Below the pieces are notes generated by a model. The model was not told where the DNA came from. It did not search any database and saw only the letters and a list, made by a program, of their open reading frames with translations. DNA of 64,000 nt, from NCBI GenBank assembly GCA_965218775.1, contig CBDCLS010000006.1, positions 2,232,001-2,296,000 on the forward strand. Reading direction: 5' to 3'. Position numbers and translations under genes: made by a program. Source of the stretch: CAUZIZ01 sp965218775 (GTDB lineage Bacteria; Acidobacteriota; UBA6911; RPQK01; JAJDTT01). Position 1 is the first letter of the stretch. Every line of letters starts with the position of its first letter. This document shows, piece by piece, positions 23,518 to 32,834 of this stretch.

Positions 23518-25584
23518 ATGCGTCTCCGGATCTGTGTTCTCATGCTGATGCTGCACTGCACACGGACCCAAAGTCCCGATCCCGACTCCCCGATAGGTAC
23601 CGAAGAGGGCGCGTCGGATCGGTCGTACGTCGGCGAGTTGGAACGTCTGGGAAAGGATGGGCAGGATATCCTGGTCGTAGGTGTCGATGCCGAAGGCTTC
23701 GACGAATTGAGCCTGGCCCAGAAAAGACTGGCCTACTTCCTTTATCGAGCGGCCATCGCCGGGAACGATATCTTCACCGACCAGGCCCACAGGCACGCGC
23801 TCGAGATTAAAGACCTTCTCGAGACCATCTACCTCAATTCTTCAGAGCTTGATCCCCGAGTCCAAGATGCCGTCCACGACTACCTGAAATACCTCTGGAT
23901 CAACCACGGCCAGTATGGGGCACAGTCGCACGCCAAATACTCACCCAATCACTTGACCCTTGAGATGCTCCAAAGGGCGACTCATCAGGTGATGGAACGG
24001 GGAGGCAAGATCGATCTCCAGCCGGGCGAGTCCCTGGATCAGAAACTGGCGCGACTAAGTCCCCATATTTTCGATCTCAATCTCGAGCCCCTTCAGAACA
24101 ATCAGAAAAAAGGGGATGACATTCTGGCAACAAGCCACGTGAACCTGTACGCGCCCGGGGTGACCCAGGACGCTTTCAACCGTCTGTCACCCGAATGGCA
24201 GTCACGGCTCAATGTCAGATTCGGCTTCGAGGGTGGCAAGATCGTCCCACACCTCTACAAGATCGGGGGGCTCTACGACCAGGATCTGGAGACGATCCGC
24301 TACTGGCTCCAGAAGGCCATTCCCCTGGCTGAGTCCGAGGGACAGCGGCGCGGCCTGGAACTTCTCATCGAATACTACGAGACCGGTGATGAAGAGAAAT
24401 ACCGGCAGCACTCCGTACAGTGGCTCACGTCCCGCACCACCATCGACTACCTCAACGGATTCATAGAGCAGTACATCGATCCTCGGGGTGTCATTGGACA
24501 ATTCGAAGCCAACGTCACGTTCACCTCAGATTCGAGACTGATCGAGCGTTTGGCTGCTGCTGCCGATTACTTCGAGGCGAAGATGCCGTGGCCTGCCGAG
24601 TACAGGCGCCCCAAAGTCACGCCGCCTGTGGCCAACGTCGTTCAGATCATCCTGGGGGTCGGAGATGCTGGCCCCAACTCGCCGGTAGCTTATAACCTGC
24701 CCAACTATTCCGATATTCGTCGCGATTTCGGGAGCAAGAACATCATCCTCTATAACGTTCAGGAGGCGAAATCAGGGGGAATACGGGAGCAGATTATCGA
24801 CGAATTCTATCTTCCCAAACACCGAGAAACCTATCGCGAGTATGGGAAGATTGGACGCCGCTGGGAAGTCTACATGCACGAAGTCATCGGTCATGGCTCG
24901 GGCAAGCCGGAAGATGATCTCGAGTCAGACCCCAGAACGCGGCTTGGGCGCGTCTACTCCGCTCTGGAAGAGTGCCGTGCCGATCTGGTAGCGCTCTATC
25001 ACATCTTCGATCCGAAACTGGTGGAAATCGGAGCCTTCAGCGCCCGGCAACAACTCAAGGTGGCAGAAGCCCAGTATATTGGTCACCTTCAAGGTCACAT
25101 GAACCGCTACCGCTCGCTTCAGGACGACAACGTGCGTGAAGCGCACCGGAAAGGCCGTGAACTGGTCCTGCGCTATCTGGTCGAAGGGGGCGAAGGTCAG
25201 GATCAAGATTATGGCGTTCGTGTGGTACAGGTTGACGGCAACTATTACGTAGAGATCGTTGACCTCTCAAAAGCACATCAGGGCATCGGTCGGCTCCTGG
25301 AAAAACTTCAGACGATGAAATCGAGAGGCGATGCCGAGGCTGCAGCTCAGATTTTCGACCGCTTCGGCACCCGGGTCAATACAAGCTGGCGAGACAATAT
25401 AAAAGCGAGGGCCGACCGACTGAAGATACCCAAAGAGGTCGCGGTCGTCTTCCCCCAGCTGATTCCTGTGCTGGACGCGGATAAAATCGTCGACGTGCGG
25501 TTGGAAACCAAGGAAGATTTGACCCGGCAGCAGCTGAGGTTCTCGAGTTGGCGCTTCAACACCGAGCTCTGGCCTCAGCCCTAG
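23518..25584 (+). CDS. Dipeptidyl peptidase III (M49)
   Basis: 688 residues. The M49 signature is HEVIGH (residues 454-459, zinc ligands His454/His459, Glu455 catalytic) with the second motif EECRAD (484-489). Members release dipeptides from peptide N-termini. The length is typical of the family. The first 20 residues (MRLRICVLMLMLHC) form a short hydrophobic segment ending in Cys, so export or lipid anchoring is possible, although the lipobox is poor. The gene is followed 62 bp later by a PqqD/Memo-type protein, which suggests co-transcription. Confidence 0.88.
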   Translation: MRLRICVLMLMLHCTRTQSPDPDSPIGTEEGASDRSYVGELERLGKDGQDILVVGVDAEGFDELSLAQKRLAYFLYRAAIAGNDIFTDQAHRHALEIKDLLETIYLNSSELDPRVQDAVHDYLKYLWINHGQYGAQSHAKYSPNHLTLEMLQRATHQVMERGGKIDLQPGESLDQKLARLSPHIFDLNLEPLQNNQKKGDDILATSHVNLYAPGVTQDAFNRLSPEWQSRLNVRFGFEGGKIVPHLYKIGGLYDQDLETIRYWLQKAIPLAESEGQRRGLELLIEYYETGDEEKYRQHSVQWLTSRTTIDYLNGFIEQYIDPRGVIGQFEANVTFTSDSRLIERLAAAADYFEAKMPWPAEYRRPKVTPPVANVVQIILGVGDAGPNSPVAYNLPNYSDIRRDFGSKNIILYNVQEAKSGGIREQIIDEFYLPKHRETYREYGKIGRRWEVYMHEVIGHGSGKPEDDLESDPRTRLGRVYSALEECRADLVALYHIFDPKLVEIGAFSARQQLKVAEAQYIGHLQGHMNRYRSLQDDNVREAHRKGRELVLRYLVEGGEGQDQDYGVRVVQVDGNYYVEIVDLSKAHQGIGRLLEKLQTMKSRGDAEAAAQIFDRFGTRVNTSWRDNIKARADRLKIPKEVAVVFPQLIPVLDADKIVDVRLETKEDLTRQQLRFSSWRFNTELWPQP

Positions 25585-25646
25585 GGTTCTTGTCCTTCCG
25601 TCTTAAAAACAGTTCCGTTTCCTCGCACAATCCCGAGGCGATCAGA

Positions 25647-26873
25647 GTGCTGACCGATAGACCCAAGCTCCGCCATCTTGAATCGCTGCCTTTCGAAGAT
25701 CAGGGGAACCAGCTCATCCTGCTTCGTGATCCGACGAAGATTTCGGAACAGGCCCTGGCCGTTACCCCGGAGCTGTACTCCCTCCTCCTCCTGTTCGATG
25801 GAGAACACTCCCTTTTGGATATCCAAGCTGAAATGACGCGTCACCAGGGCCAGATCGTTCTTCAGGAAGAAGTGGCCCGCCTTCTGGCTCAGCTGGACTC
25901 TGCCCATTTCCTGGAGAACGAAAACTTCCGACGGTATCGCAGCGATCTAGTCGAAGCCTATCGCGGCGCGACTGTGCGGCAGGCCAGCCACGCCGGTCTC
26001 AGCTATCCAGGCGATCCGCTTCAGCTGTCCGAGACGCTCAATGCTTTCTGCACAGACGCGAAGGCTGCAGGGCTTCCCGACGCTCGTAAGAAGCAGCATC
26101 TAAGGGCGCTGGTGGCACCCCACATTGATCTTCGCCTGGGAGGACCCACCTACACTCATGCCTATCGGGAGCTTGCCGAAAGCGAGCCTCCGGATCTGTT
26201 CGTGATCCTGGGAACGGGTCACATGGGCTTGCCCGAGCTGTTCTCCGTCTCCTCGAAGGATTTCCAGACCCCCCTGGGGACCGCCGAGCTGGACCGGGAC
26301 TTTCTCCGACTTCTCCGGGAACAGTGCCAAGAACCTCTTTTTGAAGAAGATCTGACCCATCGAAGCGAGCATACGATCGAGTTCCAGATCGTCTTCTTGC
26401 AACACCTCTTTCCCCAGCAACCCATACGGATTCTCCCAGTGCTCTGCAGTTTCTCTTACCTGGAACTCTGTTCTTCACCCTATGCCGAGAGAACCCGGCT
26501 TTTGTTCTGGAAGTTCATCGAGGGAGTCCGCAAGGCTGAAGCGCAGAGTGGAAAGCGAGTCTGTTGGATCGCCAGCGTAGATCTAGCTCACATCGGTCCG
26601 CGCTATGGGGATGCCTTTCGGCCAACTGAGGAGGACATCGAAAAAGCCTCGGTCAAGGACCTGGAGATGCTGGACCAAGTAGCGTCCGCCGATGCCGAAA
26701 ACTTCTTTCGACTGGTCCAGGATGAGAAGGACAAGCGGAGAATCTGTGGTTTCTCGCCACTCTACACGCTACTGAACCTGATTGACGGCCAGACTGGCCG
26801 TCTTCTCGCCCATGACCACAGCATCATAGATCCGACCGGCTCCTTTGTCACCTACGCCAGCATGGTGTTCTAG
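25647..26873 (+). CDS. PqqD-like domain fused to Memo (AmmeMemoRadiSam B)
   Basis: I prefer GTG 25647 (MLTDRPKLRHLESLPF), with GAGG upstream, over a start overlapping the previous gene; it gives 408 residues. The C-terminal ~290 residues are the Memo family: SHAGLSYPGDP, LVAPHIDLRLGG, GTGHMG, HRSEHTIEFQIVFLQ and VDLAHIGPRYGD, supplying the His/Asp metal-site residues. The first ~100 residues look like a PqqD/RRE winged-helix domain (LLLLFDGEHSLLDI, then LLAQLDSAHFLENENF). Memo proteins usually sit with an AMMECR1 protein and a radical-SAM enzyme of the AmmeMemoRadiSam set; neither is here. The reaction is unknown. The fused RRE-like domain hints at peptide recognition (inference). Confidence 0.8.
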   Translation: MLTDRPKLRHLESLPFEDQGNQLILLRDPTKISEQALAVTPELYSLLLLFDGEHSLLDIQAEMTRHQGQIVLQEEVARLLAQLDSAHFLENENFRRYRSDLVEAYRGATVRQASHAGLSYPGDPLQLSETLNAFCTDAKAAGLPDARKKQHLRALVAPHIDLRLGGPTYTHAYRELAESEPPDLFVILGTGHMGLPELFSVSSKDFQTPLGTAELDRDFLRLLREQCQEPLFEEDLTHRSEHTIEFQIVFLQHLFPQQPIRILPVLCSFSYLELCSSPYAERTRLLFWKFIEGVRKAEAQSGKRVCWIASVDLAHIGPRYGDAFRPTEEDIEKASVKDLEMLDQVASADAENFFRLVQDEKDKRRICGFSPLYTLLNLIDGQTGRLLAHDHSIIDPTGSFVTYASMVF

Positions 26874-26927
26874 TTTGCGTCGACGTGGGGGCAATTCTGC
26901 CAGCGGCCACGCTGGATCATTTACAAG

Positions 26928-27038
26928 GAAACTTTGGGTCCGGCGTAGCGGTGGGCTCCAGGCCGCCGTCCGAGCCAAAGGCTCGGAAGAATAGGACTTC
27001 GGCCTGGAGGCCAAAGCTACGCTCGCAGATGAAGTTTC
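26928..27038. repeat. Palindromic repeat family P, copy 1
   Basis: A 111-bp element: GAAACTTTGGGTCCGGCGTAGCGG, then a CTCCAGGCC/GGCCTGGAG stem, an inner hairpin CGAGCCAAAGGCTCG, AAAGCTAC and terminal GAAGTTTC. Ends are short inverted repeats (GAAACTT/GAAGTTTC). It lies 54 bp beyond the Memo gene and just past the stop of the convergent antiporter. Confidence 0.8.
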
Positions 27039-27041
27039 AGC

Positions 27042-28557
27042 TCAGAGAATCAGGAAGGCCGTAACCGCCGCACAGATCGCTGCCAGGCCGGCCGCCGCGA
27101 GGGCCAGCGGGAGCTGGGTTGTTACGTGGTCCATCAAGTCGGCTCCGCACGCCAGAGACGAGAGAATCGTTGTGTCAGATATGGGAGAGCACTGGTCGCC
27201 AAACATGGAGCCTCCCACCACGGCTCCGAAACAAAGCATGACATACATCGGTTCTTGCGATATCGACCAGGCCAAGGGCATAGCCAGGGGAAACATGACG
27301 GCGAAGGTGCCGAAGGAGGTACCTATCGAAAAAGCGACCAGCATGCAGATAAAAAGCAGCAGAGCCGGCAACAGGACTGGCACGATCCAACGACCGCTGA
27401 GATCCACGATGTATGAAGCCGTGCCCAGCTCTTCCGATACCCGTCCCAAGGTAATGGCCAGGCCCAGGAGAACCGCTCCGCTGGTGACGCCTTTGCAGCC
27501 GTCAACAAAACCGGACACCAGCTCACTGATCGCGAGGCCGCGGACCATGGCCAGAACGAAACCCGACAGCAGAGCCAGACCGAACGCCTCCGCGATCTTT
27601 ACCGATCCCACCACGAGGTAGGAACCAAGGGCGAAGCCTATGAGCACGATTATTGGGACTGCGAAGTCCAGAATGGAAGGCCGGTAGCCCTCCGGCACCC
27701 TGGTTTCCGTCAACTCCTTAGCGATCAGGGGGCGCGCGCCCTGGGCATTGAGCTCTCCGCTGGCCTGGACCCGATCCATCGCCGCTGCCATCTTCCCCCC
27801 CGGTCCAGGGGAGCCATTCAAGCGACAGTAGTAGGGTCATCGAGACCGCCAAGATGCTGTAGAAATTCATTGGAATCGAACGGTAGAAGAAAGAGATCCC
27901 GGCTTCCTGGTCAGGGATCAGGGGAATCGTCCCAGCCACCAACCCTCCCACGTAGATCGGCCAGATGTTCAGCGGTATCAGGCCCGCGATCGGAGAAGCC
28001 GTCGAGTCGACGATGTAGCTGAGTTCCTCGTGGCTTACTTTCTCTCGGTCAGTTACAACCCGAACCGTAGTACCGGTCAGGACAGTGGAAATCGTGCCAC
28101 CCTGGTGAAAAACCACTCCCATGAGCCAGGCGAAGACCTTGGCGCTGCGTCTCCCATGCACGAGGTGCTCGGCCGACCACTCGGCAAAGGCCTGCGCCCC
28201 CCCGGTCCGCGTCCAGACCCCGATCAGTCCGCCTAACGACCAGAGGTAGACCAGGAGAATCAGGCCATACTGTGACGACCCGATAGCCGGGATGAGGAAT
28301 GCTTGCAGGATATTGAGATTGCCACTGATTATTCCGCCAACACAGATTCCCAGGAAGAGCGAGACCAATACTTCGCGAGTCAGGAAGGCCAACACAATAG
28401 CGGTGGCGGCAGGCAGAAGGGATAGGATCCCATAGTCAGCTGTTGCTTCCGGGACGGCTCCTTGAGCCCCACCGTTGCTGGCCAGGCCCAATAGCAAAGC
28501 CGTGGCGATCACACCAGCCACGAGAAGTCTCAAACAGCGCCGACACCGTCCTCTCAT
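27042..28557 (-). pseudogene. NhaC-family Na+/H+ antiporter, split by a frameshift
   Basis: Two minus-strand frames, 28557-27718 and 27821-27042, together make one full-length PF03553-type antiporter of about 500 residues. The first gives a signal-like N-terminus, helices, VVFHQGGTISTVLTGTTVR and the conserved DSTASPIAGLIPLNIWPIYV; the second gives IVLIGFALGSYLVVG, AFSIGTSFGTFAVMFPLAM and GGSMFGDQCSPISDTTILSS. The switch falls at a run of seven C (27795-27801; G7 on the coding strand): removing one base joins EWLPWTGG to KMAAAMDRVQ in frame. It may be a sequencing or assembly error, a real null allele, or slippage-controlled expression. NhaC-type proteins exchange Na+ for H+ or, in some members, amino acids or organic acids. 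Confidence 0.82.
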
Positions 28558-28736
28558 GATTCAGAGAAGTATAGGGACCCAAGCTGACATCAGATCACCG
28601 TCTCAGCGCAGGCTTGCTTATTGGGACCCCTCTGCTAAACCATACTTTTTCTTGCGAAACCGATCTAAGCTGCTGAAGAGAGGGTACTTAAACCCTGAAT
28701 GAAATGCATCGGTTCTGGCTACAAGGTCGGTTTTGT

Positions 28737-30494
28737 CTATAAAGTGAGGGGAACGTCGAGCAAGTCCAGAACCTGTTGCTGCAGGGGTGTTGGTTGGGTG
28801 AGGACATCGAATCCCGGGGAGGAATCACCGGGCATGCGCACGCGGTTCTTGGCTAAGGTCCCTAGATCTTCCAACAAAGTGCGGAAGCTATGTACGGGTT
28901 GATCCCCCTCGGTGCGCTTGGTTTGATCTTTACGCTGGGCAGCCTCACTGCGTGGCGCCGGGGCCACAATCGATCGACGCGTCTGCTCGGCTTCTTCCCG
29001 GCGGTGATCGTCAAAGAGAACCGGGGCCAAACGCCGACGCATGTGCCATTCCACGTAGTAGGCGAGCAGACACAAAAACACGTGGGCGCGAATGCGCTCG
29101 TCTAACCAGTGATAGATGGGCCGCACCCTCAGGTCGACGCCCTTGAAGCAGCGAAACGCTCGCTCCACCTTGGCGAGGTCCTTGTAGGCCCGCACCACCC
29201 CCTCGGAGGACAGAGCGGGGCGCTGCACCGAGGTGCGAATCACGTACAGTCCGTCTAAGGCCGCTTCGGCGACGATCTTCTCCGGGTCCCGCTGGTAGTG
29301 GAACCGATCGGAGGTGATCTCCAGGAGAAAGTGTTTGCCCACTTTGTAGCGGTTGATCAGCTTGCCGACGCGAAGGGCAATCTTCTCTTGACCCCGCAAC
29401 GCCCGCTTGGGGCGCTGGGTCGCCGCCACGATCTCCTCGAGTTTCTTCTCGGTAGCCTGCAGCAGGGCCTCCCGCTTGCGGGCCCGCTCCTCGGCCAGAA
29501 GTGGATTGTGGCAGACGATCAGCCGCTCGCCGGGATACTCCGGCGAGCTGACTTCGGCCAGCTCTCGCTGGTCGAAGAGCGAGGCTTGAATCACGCCCTG
29601 ATCCGCGAGCTTGCGAATACTGTCCGCCCGCAAGGCCGTGATCCAGTCCAAGCCCTCGATCTCTCGCAACTGCTCGTCGATCCGCCGCGAGGTGATCATC
29701 CCGCGATCGCCGACCAGCACCACCCGCTGCACGCCAAAGCGCCCGACGATCTTCTGGAGCTGCGAGGACAGCGTGTTCGGATCCGCCTGGTTCCCGGCAA
29801 AGACTTCCACCGCGATCGGACGTCCTTGGCCGTCGCACAACAAACCGTAGACAATCTGCGGGAATCCCTTTTTGCCGTCCCGGCTGTAGCCGAACTGCAC
29901 CAAGCGGGGGCGGTGGCCCGTGTAGTAGCTGCTGCTGACGTCGTACAGCACCAAGGTGCCGTCCTGGAGGTGTCGTTTGGCCAGCTTGTTTTCAATCCGC
30001 CTCTGGCGTCGCTCGAGCCAATCCAAGGCCTCATACAGTTCGTCTTCGTCCACGTCCTGCAGCCCCAGCTCCGTGGACAAGCTGGTGGTGGCCGTCTCCG
30101 CCTTCAACGCCCGGGCCGTCGCCAGTTTGGAGGCCGGATGCAGCAGACGGGCCACGATCAGGGCCACGACCAAGGAGCGTTGCCGAGAGGGCCGCGAGGC
30201 CAACAACTTCGGCAGGCCCAGCTGCTGCAAGGTGCCCAGGACGGCCAGGACATGGCCATGGGGGAAAGTGCGAACGATCTCCCAAGGACCGCCTTCGGGC
30301 GGTGCCTCCCCGCGCAGACGGCGGCGAATGGTCTGGATCAAATCGTAAGGCAAGTGGGAGAGATTGCCCAGGGTCTGGTGCTTGACTTTGCCGTCGTCCC
30401 GGTAGGTGCGTCGCAGCAGGTGCGTCTCATAGACCTTTCCCTTGTACTTTCTCCTAGTCGTGGCTACATGGACCGGACCCTGTCTGCTTGACAT
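28737..30494 (-). mobile_element. IS1634-family transposase
   Basis: A DDE transposase of about 585 residues. Characteristic pieces: YETHLLRRTYRDDGKVKH, TLGNLSHLP, LVLYDVSSSYYTG (first Asp), VVLVGDRGMIT (second Asp), DGLYVIRTS and AYKDLAKVERAFRCFK (Glu). The frame extends to 30515, but a promoter (TTGACA/TATGAT) ends at 30501, so I choose ATG 30494 (MSSRQGPVHV), which would give an almost leaderless message. The reading frame is intact, so the copy may be active. Clear terminal inverted repeats could not be settled by eye. Confidence 0.85.
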
Positions 30495-30500
30495 GCAAGT

Positions 30501-30530
30501 ATCATAAGTGGACACAAGTCTCTATGTCAA
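30501..30530 (-). promoter_or_regulatory. Sigma70-type promoter of the IS1634 transposase
   Basis: On the minus strand TTGACA (30525-30530) and TATGAT (30501-30506) are separated by 18 bp, close to consensus. The predicted transcription start coincides with ATG 30494. This argues against the upstream start codon at 30513-30515, which lies between the two boxes. Confidence 0.6.
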
Positions 30531-30786
30531 GTATAAATTGACATATTAGTGGCTACTATTATACAAATAAAAAACCACCGTTAACCTCTTGCGTATCAAG
30601 CACCTAGCTACGAAAATAGACCTGAAATCAAAGGGAAGTATGGGCTAAAAAGGGGGTCCAGATTGCGCCCATGAAGCTGCCCTTTGACGACGATAAATCC
30701 GTGCCTTTTTGGGTCAGATCTGCTTGAATAGGTTTCTTGAACGGTCATGCGAGCCGGCCCGCAACGACCTTCCCGATGGCGATCCG
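30531..30786. other. AT-rich gap between IS1634 gene and mtn operon
   Basis: About 250 bp, notably AT-rich near 30530-30600 and then normal. The element boundary should fall here, and so should the promoter of the methionine-salvage operon. No gene is seen. Confidence 0.4.
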
Positions 30787-31479
30787 ATGAGTGACTCAGA
30801 GCAGCTACCCGACTTCGGTGAAGCAGTTGATCTGTTGACGCAGGTGGGCCGCGCCTTCTACGAGCGTGGGTGGGTTGTCGGTACCAGCGGCAACTTCAGC
30901 GCTGTCACCTCCCATCGGCCTCTGCGAGTGACGATTACCTCGACCGGTGCCGACAAGGGCTCGCTCTCGGCTCGCGACCTTTTGCAGATCGACGAGGAGG
31001 GGCGGGTTCTCGAGGGCGCTGGCGAAGCTTCTGCCGAAACGCCACTTCATCTTGCGGTCATACAGCAGTTCGAAGTGGGATCGGTGCTGCACACCCACTC
31101 TGTCTGGAGCACCCTGCTTTCCAAGGCCCATGCCGGTGAGGACGGCCTCTTCATCGAGGGCTATGAAATGCTGAAGGGTCTAAAAGGGGTCTCGACTCAC
31201 GAACATGGTGAGTGGCTACCCATCCTCGAGAACTCCCAGGATGTCCCCCGCTTGAGCGAGAGGGTAACCCAGACCCTCACAGAGCATCCGAGTGCGCACG
31301 GATTTCTACTCGAGGGACACGGCCTCTATAGCTGGGGTACAAAAGTATCTGAGGCCCAGCGCCATATCGAGATTCTGGAGTTCTTGATTGAAGTTCAATA
31401 CCGTTCGTATCGTTCCGGCCTCAGTGACGGCCCCTCAACGACTCTCAATTTTCGGAGACAACTTAGAAAGCAAATCTAG
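30787..31479 (+). CDS. mtnB: Methylthioribulose-1-phosphate dehydratase
   Basis: Start set at ATG 30787 (MSDSEQLPDFGEAVDLL), as homologues begin here; the 26 codons upstream are Cys-rich and unlike the family. This leaves 231 residues of class II aldolase fold: ERGWVVGTSGNFSAVT, TSTGADKGSL, TPLHLAVIQ, the zinc motif HTHSVWSTLLS and FLLEGHGLYSWG. The enzyme dehydrates 5-methylthioribulose-1-phosphate in methionine salvage. First gene of an operon with mtnD (9 bp downstream), mtnC and an aldolase. mtnA and a phosphorylase or nucleosidase for the earlier steps are not in the window. Confidence 0.93.
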   Translation: MSDSEQLPDFGEAVDLLTQVGRAFYERGWVVGTSGNFSAVTSHRPLRVTITSTGADKGSLSARDLLQIDEEGRVLEGAGEASAETPLHLAVIQQFEVGSVLHTHSVWSTLLSKAHAGEDGLFIEGYEMLKGLKGVSTHEHGEWLPILENSQDVPRLSERVTQTLTEHPSAHGFLLEGHGLYSWGTKVSEAQRHIEILEFLIEVQYRSYRSGLSDGPSTTLNFRRQLRKQI

Positions 31480-31487
31480 GAGGACCT

Positions 31488-32054
31488 ATGGCGATTCTCA
31501 GACTACCCGACGAGAACCGATCCATCCATGAGCAGGAGGTCATCGCGGCCTTTCTTTCAGACTTTGGGATTGATTACGAGAGATGGAATCCGGACCACAA
31601 CATCGCGGCGGGCACGCCCGCGCAGGAAGTGCTCGAGGCCTATGCACCGGAGATCGAGGCTCTCAAGGCCAAAGGCGGTTACACCACCGCTGACATTATC
31701 GACGTCAACCCCGAGACACCGCAACTGGATGCCATGCTGGCCAAATTCCAGGTCGAACACTGGCACGATGAAGACGAGGTGCGCTTCATCATCTCTGGTC
31801 GGGGCTTGTTTCATATCCGACCCAAGCATGGTCCGGTAATGGCGTTAGAAGTCGAAGCGGGTGATCTGGTCAGCGTGCCCAGGGGAACCTGGCACTGGTT
31901 CGATCTCTGCCGAGAGCGTCAGATCCGGGCGATTCGGCTGTTTCAAGATCCAGCAGGATGGACACCCAACTACACTGGAAGTGGAGTTGACGCAGGTTAT
32001 GAGCCCGTCTGTCTGGGACCCCAATACATTCCCCTTCAAGAAACGGCCGAGTAA
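31488..32054 (+). CDS. mtnD: Acireductone dioxygenase
   Basis: 188-residue cupin enzyme. The metal centre HWHDEDEVRFI and the later PRGTWHWFDL carry the His-His-Glu-His ligand set. The Fe form converts acireductone plus oxygen to 2-keto-4-methylthiobutyrate and formate, while the Ni form is off-pathway. The product precedes transamination to methionine. The ribosome binding site AGGAGG is well placed. The stop TAA is immediately followed by the TTG start of mtnC, so the genes are translationally coupled. Confidence 0.95.
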   Translation: MAILRLPDENRSIHEQEVIAAFLSDFGIDYERWNPDHNIAAGTPAQEVLEAYAPEIEALKAKGGYTTADIIDVNPETPQLDAMLAKFQVEHWHDEDEVRFIISGRGLFHIRPKHGPVMALEVEAGDLVSVPRGTWHWFDLCRERQIRAIRLFQDPAGWTPNYTGSGVDAGYEPVCLGPQYIPLQETAE

Positions 32055-32810
32055 TTGACGCTGGCATCGCTCCTCAAAGATGTCCGGATCTTTCTCTTGG
32101 ACATCGAGGGCACGACGACCCCGGTCGAGTTTGTCTACGAGGTACTTTTTCCTTTTGCCCGTGATCGTCTCGGTGAATTCCTACAGGACTCGTGGCAGAA
32201 AAAAGAGACCCAGGAGGCCATAGCCTTACTCAAGACAGACTACCTAGAGGATCTGGGACAGCATCAGGCCCTGCCCGGTTGGAGGGACAACCGCCCCGAT
32301 CAACATAGGGAATCCGTCAAGAACTATGCCACCTGGCTGATGACACAGGATAGGAAATCGACCGGCTTGAAAGCGTTGCAGGGAAAAATCTGGGAGAGGG
32401 GATATCGACTGGGACAGCTGCAGGGAGAAGTGTATCCGGATGTAATCTCCGCCTTCGAGGGTTGGGCACGCCTGGAAAAAGACATCTGCATCTTCTCCTC
32501 AGGAAGCATCCTGGCCCAGCAGCTTCTCTTCTCACACACCCGTTACGGAGACCTGAAACACTTCATCAGAAGATATTTTGACACCACTACCGGACCCAAG
32601 AAGGAGGCAGCGAGCTATCGGCGAATCGCGGCCGAGCTCGAGGCAGCACCCTCTGCCATAGCCTTCGTTTCCGATGTAGTGTCCGAACTGGATGCTGCCA
32701 GACTCAGCGGCATGCCAACTGTTCTCTGCCTTCGTCCCGGGCTAACCCTTCCAGAAAACCTGGGGCACCCGTACATCGAAACATTCGATGAAATCTCTTT
32801 CGCTAATTGA
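32055..32810 (+). CDS. mtnC: Enolase-phosphatase E1
   Basis: 251-residue HAD-superfamily enzyme starting with TTG directly after the mtnD stop. Motifs: LLDIEGTTTP (nucleophile Asp), IFSSGSILAQQLL (motif II Ser), the conserved Lys in TTGPKKEAASY and FVSDVVSELDAA (motif III/IV). It enolises 2,3-diketo-5-methylthiopentyl-1-phosphate and removes the phosphate to give acireductone, the substrate of the upstream mtnD. The rare TTG start and lack of a separate ribosome binding site fit coupling to mtnD. Confidence 0.93.
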   Translation: MTLASLLKDVRIFLLDIEGTTTPVEFVYEVLFPFARDRLGEFLQDSWQKKETQEAIALLKTDYLEDLGQHQALPGWRDNRPDQHRESVKNYATWLMTQDRKSTGLKALQGKIWERGYRLGQLQGEVYPDVISAFEGWARLEKDICIFSSGSILAQQLLFSHTRYGDLKHFIRRYFDTTTGPKKEAASYRRIAAELEAAPSAIAFVSDVVSELDAARLSGMPTVLCLRPGLTLPENLGHPYIETFDEISFAN

Positions 32811-32834
32811 GCATGACCTTGGAGGAATCTGACT

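Noticed and set aside
29298..30491. A 397-residue plus-strand frame inside the IS1634 gene.
   Set aside because: Antisense to an intact transposase and without ribosome binding site or motifs.
28690..30600. Terminal inverted repeats for the IS1634 element.
   Set aside because: Several weak pairings near 28730 and 30510 were tried, but none was longer or better than chance, so the ends are left undefined.
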